This document shows, piece by piece, positions 8,434-16,146 of a DNA stretch of 64,000 nucleotides. How positions within the stretch are numbered: the first letter of the stretch is position 1; every line of letters starts with the position of its first letter. The notes under the pieces are model-generated. The model searched no databases, was not told where the DNA came from, and worked only from the letters and a program-made list of their open reading frames with translations. The position numbers were made by a program, and so were the translations under genes. This stretch comes from Cellulomonas carbonis (GTDB lineage: Bacteria; Actinomycetota; Actinomycetes; Actinomycetales; Cellulomonadaceae): NCBI RefSeq assembly GCF_014636275.1, contig NZ_BMEB01000008.1:1-64000 (forward strand), in the 5' to 3' direction.

Positions 8434-9272
8434 GGCCTGACCACCTTCCTGCGTCCCTGGTCCTCGATCGCCTGCAGCACGTCGGGCGAGGTGAGGTTCT
8501 CCCCGAGCAGGTTGGGCTTGCCCGCACCGTGGTAGTCGCTCGACCCGGTGACCAGGAGCCCGAGAGATTGTGCCAGCCCGCGGAGGTGCTCCCGCTGGGA
8601 CCCCGTGTGGTCGCGGTGGTCGACCTCGAGCCCGGCGAGACCCGCGTCGACCATGCGGCGGATCACGGCCTCCGGCACGACGGCGCCGCGCTCGGACGCA
8701 CGGGGGTGCGCGAGGACGGGCACGCCGCCCGCGGCGCGGACGAGCTCGACGGCGCGGACCGCGTCGGGGGCGTGGTGCGGCACGTAGTACGGCGAGCCGG
8801 CCGCGAGCAGCGTGGCGAACGCCGCCGACCGGTCGGGGACGTGCCCGAGCGCGACGAGAGCGTCCGCGACGTGCGGCCTGCCGACCGTCGTCCCCGGCTC
8901 GGTCTGCGCCTCGACGTCGGCCCACGTGATGTCGAGGTCCGCCGCGAGCAGCTCGACCATCCGGTGCGCGCGGCGCAACCGCGAGCCGCGCGTCTCCTCC
9001 GCCTCCGCGAGCAGCGCGGCGTCCTCGGGGTCGTGCAGGTAGCTGAGCAGGTGGACGCTCGTCCCGCCCGCGCGGCAGGACAGCTCCATACCGGGCACGA
9101 GGACGACCCCGTGCTCGCGCGCCGCGGCGGCGGCCTCGTCCCACCCCGCCGTCGTGTCGTGGTCCGTGAGCGCGACGACGTCCAGGCCGGCCCGCGCGGC
9201 GTCGGCGACGAGGGCGGCGGGCGCATCCGTGCCGTCCGAGACGTACGAGTGGGTGTGGAGGTCGATGCGCAC
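8430..9272 (-). CDS. PHP domain phosphoesterase (TrpH/RNase AM-like)
   Basis: The 280-residue protein starts RIDLHTHSYVSDG, the first metal motif of PHP phosphoesterases, followed by LTDHDT, a GMELS segment, AHP, and GSSDYHG with further metal-binding Asp/His. The single-domain length and order fit the TrpH-like group, which includes 3',5'-nucleotide bisphosphate phosphatases and 5'-3' RNase AM. Substrate is inferred. The GTG at 9272 has TACCCT at 9284-9279, six bases upstream, and no ribosome site; the expected start VRIDLH agrees. The next gene, marC, is translationally coupled. Confidence 0.85.
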   Translation of the reverse strand: MRIDLHTHSYVSDGTDAPAALVADAARAGLDVVALTDHDTTAGWDEAAAAAREHGVVLVPGMELSCRAGGTSVHLLSYLHDPEDAALLAEAEETRGSRLRRAHRMVELLAADLDITWADVEAQTEPGTTVGRPHVADALVALGHVPDRSAAFATLLAAGSPYYVPHHAPDAVRAVELVRAAGGVPVLAHPRASERGAVVPEAVIRRMVDAGLAGLEVDHRDHTGSQREHLRGLAQSLGLLVTGSSDYHGAGKPNLLGENLTSPDVLQAIEDQGRRKVVRP

Positions 9273-9313
9273 CCGCACAGGGTAGGTGCGCCGCGCGGTG
9301 CGACGATGGGTCC

Positions 9314-10903
9314 ATGGACGACACCACGACGCAGCCGAGCGCGGCCGACCCGGCGCTCGCACCCGCCCCGCCGACCGCGGAGCAGCCCGTCGACACCGCC
9401 GGCACCGACGGCGGTCAGGCGCTCGAGGACCGGGGCTCCAACCGCTCGCAGCGACCGACGTCGCGCGCGTTCCTCGAGTTCGTCACCGACGGGTGGGCCG
9501 ACCGCCCCGTCGTCGTGCGCGAGCCCCTGCCGGCGGCGCCGTTCGCCGCCGAGCGCCGCCGCAGGATCGGCGCGCAGTTCCCCGGTGAGCGCCTCGTCGT
9601 CCCGGCGGGTCCGCTGCGGACCCGCTCGAACGACACCGACTACCGGTTCCGCCCCCACTCGGCGTTCGCGCACCTCACGGGCCTCGGGACGGACCAGGAG
9701 CCTGACGCGGTGCTCGTCCTGCACCCGACCGACGACGGCGGCCACGAGGCGGTGCTGTACTTCCGGCCCCTCGCGGGCCGCGACTCGGAGGAGTTCTTCG
9801 CGGACTCGCGCTACGGCGAGTTCTGGGTCGGCGCGCGGCCCACGCTCGACGACCTCGCGGTGCTCACGGGCATCCGCACCGCTCCGCTCGACGAGCTCGC
9901 CGACGCGCTCGGCAAGGACGTCGGCGAGGGCGGCGTGCGGGTCCGGGTCGTCCGCGGCGCCGACGACGCCGTGACGCACGCCGTCGAGGACGTGCGCTCG
10001 GGCGCCGACCTCGCCGACGAGGACGTCGCGCGGGCGGACGCCGAGCTCGCCGAGGCGCTGAGCGAGCTGCGCCTGGTCAAGGACGAGCACGAGGTCGAGC
10101 AGATGCGGGCCGCCGTCGCCGCGACCGTGGCCGGGTTCGAGCGGATCGTGGCGAACCTCCCCCGCGCCGTCGCGCACCGCCGCGGCGAGCGCGTCATCGA
10201 GGCGACGTTCGACGGGCACGCGCGCGAGGAGGGCAACGCGGTCGGCTACGAGACGATCGCGGCGTCCGGCGAGCACGCGACGACGCTGCACTGGATCCGC
10301 AACGACGGCGAGGTGCGCGCGGGCGACCTCGTCCTCGTCGACGCCGGCGTCGAGGTCGAGTCGCTGTACACCGCCGACGTGACCCGGACGCTGCCCGTCG
10401 ACGGCGCGTTCACCGAGGTCCAGCGGCGCGTGTACCAGGCGGTGCTCGACGCCGCCGACGCGGCATTCGCCGTCGCGCGCCCGGGCACGCGCTTCCGCGA
10501 CGTCCACGCCGCCGCGATGGAGGTCATCGCCGCGCGGCTCGAGGAGTGGGGCCTGCTGCCGTGCTCCGCCGCGGAGTCGCTCGACCCCGAGGGGCAGTAC
10601 CACCGGCGCTGGATGGTGCACGGGACGAGCCACCACCTCGGCCTCGACGTGCACGACTGCGCCCAGGCGCGCCGCGAGCTCTACCTCGACGCCGAGCTCG
10701 AGCCCGGGATGGTTTTCACGATCGAGCCCGGCCTGTACTTCAAGGCGGACGACCTCGCCGTCCCCGAGGAGTACCGCGGGATCGGCGTCCGCATCGAGGA
10801 CGACGTGCTCGTGACCGCCGACGGCCACGAGAACCTCTCGGCGGCGCTCCCGCGCCGCCCCGACGACGTCGAGGAGTGGATGGCGCGACTGCTGCCGCGC
10901 TGA
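9314..10903 (+). CDS. pepP: Aminopeptidase P family protein (Xaa-Pro aminopeptidase)
   Basis: A 529-residue cytosolic metallopeptidase. Residues about 70-200 form the creatinase N-domain (FRPHSAFAHLTGLG). The pita-bread catalytic domain has the metal ligands in LVDAGVEVESLYTADVTRT, in HGTSHHLGLDVHD, in FTIEPGLYF and in GIRIEDD-like VRIEDDVLVT near the end. It removes N-terminal residues preceding proline. A 50-residue Pro/Asp/Ala-rich N-terminal extension precedes the fold. GACGAT ends six bases before the ATG and there is no ribosome site, so it is probably leaderless. Its start lies 41 bp from that of the divergent PHP gene. Confidence 0.9.
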   Translation: MDDTTTQPSAADPALAPAPPTAEQPVDTAGTDGGQALEDRGSNRSQRPTSRAFLEFVTDGWADRPVVVREPLPAAPFAAERRRRIGAQFPGERLVVPAGPLRTRSNDTDYRFRPHSAFAHLTGLGTDQEPDAVLVLHPTDDGGHEAVLYFRPLAGRDSEEFFADSRYGEFWVGARPTLDDLAVLTGIRTAPLDELADALGKDVGEGGVRVRVVRGADDAVTHAVEDVRSGADLADEDVARADAELAEALSELRLVKDEHEVEQMRAAVAATVAGFERIVANLPRAVAHRRGERVIEATFDGHAREEGNAVGYETIAASGEHATTLHWIRNDGEVRAGDLVLVDAGVEVESLYTADVTRTLPVDGAFTEVQRRVYQAVLDAADAAFAVARPGTRFRDVHAAAMEVIAARLEEWGLLPCSAAESLDPEGQYHRRWMVHGTSHHLGLDVHDCAQARRELYLDAELEPGMVFTIEPGLYFKADDLAVPEEYRGIGVRIEDDVLVTADGHENLSAALPRRPDDVEEWMARLLPR

Positions 10904-10923
10904 GGGCCCCGCACGGCACGAGG

Positions 10924-10950
10924 CCCCGCCGACGCACGCCGTCGGCGGGG
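10924..10950. terminator. Bidirectional terminator hairpin
   Basis: An 11-bp perfect stem (CCCCGCCGACG and its complement) with a 5-base loop lies between the convergent pepP and general stress genes. Confidence 0.75.
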
Positions 10951-10961
10951 GCTCGCCCGTG

Positions 10962-11627
10962 TCAGGACTCGGGCGACGGGGGCTGCGTGGGCGGCGACGG
11001 CGGCTGGGTCGGCGGGACCTGCGGTCCGGGCTGCGACGGCGGCTGCGCGGGCGGGACCTGCGGTCCGGGCTGCGTCGGCGGCTGGGCGGGCGGGACCTGC
11101 GGTCCGGGCTGGGACGGCGGCTGGGCGGGCGGCCAGGGGCGCCCGCCGCCGAGCTCGGTGAGGAGGGTCCGGGCCTTGCCCGCGTGCTCGGCGGCGCAGA
11201 GCACCGCGTACGAGCCGGCCACGATCTGGCTCGCCGACGTGAAGTCGCGCTTCCCGCCGGTGAAGGCGTACGAGATGACCGAGAACAGGATGCCGAACGC
11301 GGCACCGATCGCCACGGCGGGCACGATCGTGCCCGCGCCGACACCGGGCGAGGAGAAGATCGACAGGACCAGGCCGACGAAGAGGCCGAACCAGGCCCCC
11401 GACGCGAGCCCCGCGAGCGCGACGCGCGAGTACGTCAGCCGCCCCGTCACGCGCTCGACCATCCGCAGGTCCGTCCCGACGATCGTGACGTGCTGGACCG
11501 GGAACTCCTTGTCGGAGAGGTGGTCGACCGCCTTCTGCGCCTCGAGGTAGGTGCCGTACGCGGCGATCTGCTCGCCCTTCGGCAGGGTCGGCACCCCGGG
11601 TACGCGTGCGCTGCGGTTCATGCTCAT
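10962..11627 (-). CDS. General stress protein (YflT-type domain) with Pro/Gln-rich tail
   Basis: The 221-residue protein has an N-terminal YflT-like domain (YGTYLEAQKAVDHLSDKEFPVQ, then IVGTDLRMVERVTGRLT). Two membrane spans with a Gly-rich turn follow (about residues 70-130), then a soluble segment and a 60-residue C-terminal tail of PPxQPGPQ repeats. Family members are annotated as general stress proteins. The start is uncertain: ATG at 11627 is used; ATGs at 11621 and 11639 are in frame. A GATGAT hexamer seven bases upstream is a weak -10. It faces the MgtE_N/CBS gene, a pairing I recall in actinobacteria. Confidence 0.8.
   Translation of the reverse strand: MSMNRSARVPGVPTLPKGEQIAAYGTYLEAQKAVDHLSDKEFPVQHVTIVGTDLRMVERVTGRLTYSRVALAGLASGAWFGLFVGLVLSIFSSPGVGAGTIVPAVAIGAAFGILFSVISYAFTGGKRDFTSASQIVAGSYAVLCAAEHAGKARTLLTELGGGRPWPPAQPPSQPGPQVPPAQPPTQPGPQVPPAQPPSQPGPQVPPTQPPSPPTQPPSPES
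10986..11126. repeat. 39-bp repeats coding for QPGPQVPPxQPP units
   Basis: Three imperfect 39-bp copies, flanked by shorter fragments, encode the 13-residue Pro/Gln-rich unit of the general stress protein tail. Copies differ mainly at one Ser/Thr codon and one Ala/Thr codon. Confidence 0.8.
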
Positions 11628-11724
11628 GCGCCCGATCATCCCCCAGGCGATCTTCGGCGGCCACACCGTGCCGCCGGGCTGCCCGTCCGCCGAATCCGCC
11701 CCCGGCGCCGGACGGGGGCGCGAC

Positions 11725-11730
11725 TACCCT
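11725..11730 (+). promoter_or_regulatory. -10 hexamer TACCCT for a leaderless MgtE_N/CBS gene
   Basis: TACCCT is followed by six bases and the GTG at 11737. The same hexamer and spacing occur upstream of the PHP gene. No ribosome site intervenes. Confidence 0.65.
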
Positions 11731-11736
11731 GTGCCC

Positions 11737-13035
11737 GTGAGCAGCGCCACCACCCGCGTCTTCGCCTCGCGCCTGGCCGGGACCCCCGTGTTCGACCCCC
11801 TGGGCGACCAGGTGGGTCGGGTGCGCGACGTCGTCGTGCTGCTGCGCGTCAAGGCCGCACCGCGCGCCGTCGGCCTCGTGGTCGAGGTCCCGGGGCGCCG
11901 GCGGGTGTTCCTGCCGCTCACGCGCGTCACGAGCATCGACGCCGGTCAGGTCATCAGCACCGGCCTGGTGAACATGCGGCGCTTCGAGCAGCGCGCGTCG
12001 GAGACCCTCGCGATCGGCGAGCTCCTCGACCGGTCCGTGGAGTTCGTCGACGGCTCCGGGACGGCGACGATCGTCGACGTCGCGATGGAGCAGCAGCGCA
12101 CGCGCGACTGGCTCGTGACCAAGCTCTTCGTGCGCCGCCAGGTTCCCGGCAAGGGCGGGCTCGCGCTGCGTCCGCGCCGGGGCGAGACGCTCGTCGTCGA
12201 CACGTCCGACGTGCGCAGCCTCGCGAGCGGACCCGGGGCTCAGGCGGCGGACCTCCTGCTCGCGTCGTACGAGGACATGAAGCCCGCCGACCTGGCCGAC
12301 GTCCTGCACGAGCTCGGCTCGTCGCGCCGCATCGAGGTCGCCGCGGCGATGCCCAACGAGCGGCTCGCGGACGTGCTCGAGGAGCTCCCCGAGGACGACC
12401 AGGTCGCGATCCTCTCGGGCCTGGGCGTGGACCGTGCGGCCGACGTGCTCGACGCGATGCAGCCCGACGACGCGGCCGACCTGCTCAGCGAGCTGCCCGT
12501 CGAGCAGGCCACCGAGCTGCTCGAGCGCATGGAGCCCGAGGAGGCGCGGGACGTCCGGCGGCTGCTCGCCTACAAGGAGGACACCGCGGGCGGTCTCATG
12601 ACGACCGAGCCCGTCGTCCTCGGCCCGGAGACGTCGATCGCCGCGGCCCTCGCGCACGTCCGCCGGCAGGACCTCACGCCCGCGCTCGCGTCGATGGTCT
12701 TCGTCGTGCGGCCCCCGCTCGAGACGCCGACCGGACGGTTCCTCGGCGTCGTGCACTTCCAGCGGCTTCTGCGCGAGCCGCCGCACGACCCCATCGGCGG
12801 GATCCTCGACAGCGAGATCGAGTGGGTCGCCCCGGACGCGGGCATGGGCCAGCTCACGCGGCTGCTCGCCCAGTACAACCTGCTCGCGCTGCCCGTGCTG
12901 GACGAGGAACGTCGCCTGCTGGGAGCCGTGAGCGTCGACGACGTGCTCGACCACCTCCTGCCGCAGGACTGGCGCGAGGCCGCCGAGGAGGAGACCGACC
13001 GTGTGGTCGAGCAGGAGGGGGTGACCGGTGGCTGA
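11737..13035 (+). CDS. MgtE N-terminal and CBS domain protein with PRC-barrel-like start
   Basis: The 432-residue soluble protein begins with one or two PRC-barrel-like segments (about residues 8-150, including DPLGDQVGRVRDVVV). An MgtE_N helical domain follows at about 170-280 (DLADVLHELGSSRR, LEELPEDDQVAIL, LPVEQATELLERM), then two CBS motifs to about residue 420. MgtE magnesium channels have the same N+CBS module, but the membrane domain is absent. It probably senses Mg or nucleotides rather than transporting. The GTG at 11737 is supported by a TACCCT hexamer six bases before. It overlaps the DUF1003 gene by 8 bp. Confidence 0.85.
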   Translation: MSSATTRVFASRLAGTPVFDPLGDQVGRVRDVVVLLRVKAAPRAVGLVVEVPGRRRVFLPLTRVTSIDAGQVISTGLVNMRRFEQRASETLAIGELLDRSVEFVDGSGTATIVDVAMEQQRTRDWLVTKLFVRRQVPGKGGLALRPRRGETLVVDTSDVRSLASGPGAQAADLLLASYEDMKPADLADVLHELGSSRRIEVAAAMPNERLADVLEELPEDDQVAILSGLGVDRAADVLDAMQPDDAADLLSELPVEQATELLERMEPEEARDVRRLLAYKEDTAGGLMTTEPVVLGPETSIAAALAHVRRQDLTPALASMVFVVRPPLETPTGRFLGVVHFQRLLREPPHDPIGGILDSEIEWVAPDAGMGQLTRLLAQYNLLALPVLDEERRLLGAVSVDDVLDHLLPQDWREAAEEETDRVVEQEGVTGG

Positions 13036-13618
13036 CCGCCTCGACCAGCCGCGCGAGGTCCGCTCGTCCCTGCTGCGCCGACCCCGCTTCAGCCCGGACG
13101 CGTTCGGCCGGATCTCCGAGTCGATCGCCCGCTTCATGGGCACGCCCCGGTTCCTGCTGTGGCTCACGATCTTCGCCCTGGCGTGGCTCGCGTGGAACAG
13201 CTGGGGGCCGTCCGCGCTGCGCTTCGACAAGGCCGAGAACGGCTTCACCGCGCTGACGCTCATGCTGTCGCTCCAGGCGTCGTACGCGGCGCCGCTCATC
13301 CTCCTCGCGCAGAACCGTCAGGACGCGCGCGACCGCGTCGCGGCCGAGCAGGACCGCCGCCGTGCGGAGCGCTCGCTCGCCGACACCGAGTTCCTGGCAC
13401 GCGAGATGGCGTCGCTGCGCATCGCGCTCGGCGAGGTCGCGACGCGCGACTTCGTGCGGTCCGAGCTGCGCAACCTCATGGAGGAGATGGAGGAGGCGCG
13501 CGCGGCCTCCGGTGCGGCTCGCGGCGCGCCCGAGCCGCGGCCCGAGGGAGCGGATCAGCGCGCCGTCGAGGCGCGCGGCGCGTCGGACGGCAGCGAGGGC
13601 CGCGGAAGACGCACGTGA
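13028..13618 (+). CDS. DUF1003 family membrane protein
   Basis: A 196-residue protein with two membrane spans (about 38-58 and 75-95) around SLQASYAAPLILLAQNRQD, the DUF1003 signature, followed by a charged coiled-coil-like segment (about 100-160) and a disordered tail. The GTG start overlaps the upstream stop by 8 bp, so translation is coupled. DUF1003 and MgtE_N/CBS genes are commonly paired; a role in ion homeostasis is inference. The last 64 bp are antisense to the convergent diguanylate cyclase gene. Confidence 0.85.
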   Translation: MADRLDQPREVRSSLLRRPRFSPDAFGRISESIARFMGTPRFLLWLTIFALAWLAWNSWGPSALRFDKAENGFTALTLMLSLQASYAAPLILLAQNRQDARDRVAAEQDRRRAERSLADTEFLAREMASLRIALGEVATRDFVRSELRNLMEEMEEARAASGAARGAPEPRPEGADQRAVEARGASDGSEGRGRRT

Positions 13619-15183
13619 CCGGTGCCCGCGACGACCGTCCGGTCCCGGCCGCCACGCTTCGCGGCGTAGAGCGCGGCGTCGGCGGCGTCGAGCAGCGCGC
13701 TCGGCGTCGCCCAGCGCTCGCACGACGTCGCGACGCCGGCGCTCGCCGTCACCGCGAGGGTCCCCCCGCGCACGTCCACGACCGCGTCGGCGCAGCCGCG
13801 GCGCAGCGCCTCGGCGCGCACGCGTGCGACGTCGCGGGCCGCCCCGGGCAGGAGCACGACGAACTCCTCGCCGCCGTAGCGCACGAGGACCTCGTCCGGC
13901 TCGAGGCCGATCGCGAGCGCGCGCCCGACGGCGACGAGCATGCGGTCGCCGACGGCGTGCCCGTGGTCGTCGTTGACGGCCTTGAAGTGGTCGACGTCGA
14001 CGAGCACGACCGAGAGCGGCACCCCGTCGGCGTCGCAGCGGTCGAGCAGGACGGGGAAGACGTCGTCGAGGTGACGCCGGTTGTGCAGGCCCGTCATGGC
14101 GTCCCGCACGGCCTGCTCCGCGACGTCCGCGCGGAGGCGCTCGATCGTCTCGAGGTGCGCGTGCAGCGCGGCGTTCGCCGTGGCCAGCTGCTCCTCGCGC
14201 TCGCTCTCGCCGGTCACGTCGCGCGCGACGACGACGGCGCCGAGCGCACGCCCACGGCGGTCGACGAGCTCCGTCCGGCGCACGTCGAGCACGAGCCGCG
14301 ACGTCCCGACGTCGCACGCGTGCCGCCCGCTCGCGCCGAGGAGCGCGCCCGCGACGGGCCCGAGGACCATCGCGCCCGGGCGCCCGACGACGGCCTCGAC
14401 CCCGACCTGGGCGAGCAGCCGGCGCGCCGCGGCGTTGACGTCGGCGAGACGCCCGGTCTCGTCCGTGACGAGGACCGCGTCGCCGAGCATCTCCAGGACG
14501 TGCGCCCGCGCGACGGGGACGACGTCGAGCAGCCCCTGGCGCAGCACCGCCCAGCTGAACACCACGGCGGCGGCCAGGAAGAACACGGGCGTCAGGTCAT
14601 GCGCGTCCGGCCCCAGGGTCGCGATGGTGATGACGTTGCCGACCACCGGGAGCGAGGAGGCGAGCAGCAGGGTCGCGATGCGACGTCGCTGCGGCGCCGA
14701 CGCGGAGCGCCGCGCGACCAGCAGCATGACGACGCAGAGCGTCACGACGCCGTAGGAGTACGCGGTGTGCACCCAGAAGAGCCAGGCGTAGCCCGCGCCG
14801 TCGGCGTCGAGCACCCAGTGGTGCCACGCGTCGGTCACCCCCGCGACGAGCACGAGCACGGGATGCGCCGCCAGGACGGCGAGCGTGCGTCGACCGGGTC
14901 GCCACGTGACGTCGCGGACGCCCTGGACGAGCGCCCAGCACGCGGCGACGACGACGGCGACCGCGGGCAGGATGAGCCCCGAGACGAGCCGACCGCGCAC
15001 CGGCCCGAGCCACAGCGCCGCGAGCTCGGCCGAGGACCACAGCCCGTTGGCGACGAGGTACACGGTGAGGGTCACGGTGAGCACGTGCCGCTCCCGACGC
15101 AGCAGCACGTACGCGCCGAGCGCGAGCGCCAGCACGGCCGAGGAGCCGTACGCCAGTGCGTACGTCGCGTCCACGCTCCCCAT
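13555..15183 (-). CDS. Membrane-bound PAS-GGDEF diguanylate cyclase
   Basis: The 542-residue protein has an N-terminal seven-helix sensor of the histidine-kinase N-terminal 7TM type (about residues 5-220), a PAS domain (about 230-340), a short coiled coil (about 345-370), and a GGDEF domain. The active site is RYGGEEF, so cyclic-di-GMP synthesis is expected. A canonical RxxD inhibitory site is not evident before it. The ATG at 15183 has AGGGAG five bases upstream. No EAL domain follows. The final 22 residues extend beyond the GGDEF fold and overlap the convergent DUF1003 gene. Confidence 0.9.
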   Translation of the reverse strand: MGSVDATYALAYGSSAVLALALGAYVLLRRERHVLTVTLTVYLVANGLWSSAELAALWLGPVRGRLVSGLILPAVAVVVAACWALVQGVRDVTWRPGRRTLAVLAAHPVLVLVAGVTDAWHHWVLDADGAGYAWLFWVHTAYSYGVVTLCVVMLLVARRSASAPQRRRIATLLLASSLPVVGNVITIATLGPDAHDLTPVFFLAAAVVFSWAVLRQGLLDVVPVARAHVLEMLGDAVLVTDETGRLADVNAAARRLLAQVGVEAVVGRPGAMVLGPVAGALLGASGRHACDVGTSRLVLDVRRTELVDRRGRALGAVVVARDVTGESEREEQLATANAALHAHLETIERLRADVAEQAVRDAMTGLHNRRHLDDVFPVLLDRCDADGVPLSVVLVDVDHFKAVNDDHGHAVGDRMLVAVGRALAIGLEPDEVLVRYGGEEFVVLLPGAARDVARVRAEALRRGCADAVVDVRGGTLAVTASAGVATSCERWATPSALLDAADAALYAAKRGGRDRTVVAGTGHVRLPRPSLPSDAPRASTAR

Positions 15184-15317
15184 GCATCTCCCTGCTCGCG
15201 TGCGCGTCCGGTCGCGCGCGGTCGTGTCGACTGCCCATCGGCGCCTCGCGCGGCTCCGTGAGACGTGCGGTGGGGTGAGGCGGCGGGCGAGCGGCCCGGC
15301 TGCCCGAGCGGCCGGCC

Positions 15318-16112
15318 CTACTGCGTGGCGTCCGCGACGAGCGCGCGCAGCCGCGACGCGAGCGCGTCGATCCTCGCCGGGTCGCCCGCGAGCTCGAGCG
15401 CAGCGGCGTCGCCCCGGCCCCACAGCCACCGGTCCAGGTCCCACCCGGAGCCGCGGACCACGAGGTCGTCGACGCCGCCGTCGTCCTCGGCGAGCAGCGC
15501 GGCCGCGTCGAGGTCGTGGTGCGTCCCGCTCGTCGGCGACGTCCCCGTGAAGCGCCCGAGCGCGAGCGTCCAGACGTCACCGGTCGTGGTGGCCTCGAGG
15601 CGGACGGTCACGCCGTCGGGCGTGAAGTCGCCCCACGACGGCGCGCCGTGCACGAAGTAGCGCAGGAGCTCGTCGACGCCGTCGGCCGCGAGCTCGGCGG
15701 TCGGCGGGGTCACGGGACGGCCCGCCGCGAGCTCGGCGTCGACGCGGTGGACGAGCGCCTCGTGCGCCTGGCGTCGTGCGGCCCACGCGACGGTCCCGCC
15801 GTCCTCGTGCCACGACCACGTCACGTCGTCGGGCCGCCGCGACGCGAGGGCCGCGAGCAGCTCGGTGCCGGCCGTGGCGGCGAAGTCGCGCAGGTCGTCG
15901 TCGGGCGGGCGGACCGGGTCGACGTACGCGTCGAGGTCCGCGCCCGCCACGACGCGGGCCCAGAAGTGCTGGACCTCCCCGAGGTGCCAGACGAGGTCCG
16001 CGACGGTCCAGTCGCACGTCGGTACGCGTGCGTCGTCGTCGACGCCCGCGAGCGCGGACAGGAAGCGCTCGGACTCCTCGCGCAGGGACAGGACGTAGCG
16101 GTCGTGGTCCAC
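15318..16112 (-). CDS. DinB-fold, maleylpyruvate isomerase/mycothiol-dependent enzyme family protein
   Basis: The 264-residue protein starts with a four-helix DinB-like domain: CDWTVADLVWHLGEVQHFW carries the conserved Trp and His, and a second His lies in RQAHEALVHRVDAE. A C-terminal SCP-like sandwich (about 165-255) follows, as in the TIGR03083 family of mycothiol-dependent enzymes. Substrate is unknown. The GTG start has TACGCT exactly six bases upstream (16124-16119) and no ribosome site. Its start codon lies 34 bp from that of the divergent mrp gene. Confidence 0.8.
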   Translation of the reverse strand: MDHDRYVLSLREESERFLSALAGVDDDARVPTCDWTVADLVWHLGEVQHFWARVVAGADLDAYVDPVRPPDDDLRDFAATAGTELLAALASRRPDDVTWSWHEDGGTVAWAARRQAHEALVHRVDAELAAGRPVTPPTAELAADGVDELLRYFVHGAPSWGDFTPDGVTVRLEATTTGDVWTLALGRFTGTSPTSGTHHDLDAAALLAEDDGGVDDLVVRGSGWDLDRWLWGRGDAAALELAGDPARIDALASRLRALVADATQ

Positions 16113-16118
16113 GGGGGC

Positions 16119-16140
16119 AGCGTAGGGGCGGACCTACGAT
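16119..16140. promoter_or_regulatory. Back-to-back leaderless promoters of DinB-like gene and mrp
   Basis: TACGCT on the minus strand (16124-16119) and TACGAT on the plus strand (16135-16140) each end six bases before a start codon (GTG at 16112, ATG at 16147). Any -35 contact for each promoter must fall on the other gene's first codons. Confidence 0.65.
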
Positions 16141-16146
16141 GGGCAC

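Noticed and set aside
8663..11344. An 893-codon minus-strand frame
   Set aside because: It is a shadow of aminopeptidase P and its neighbours, with repetitive Arg/Ser/Pro composition.
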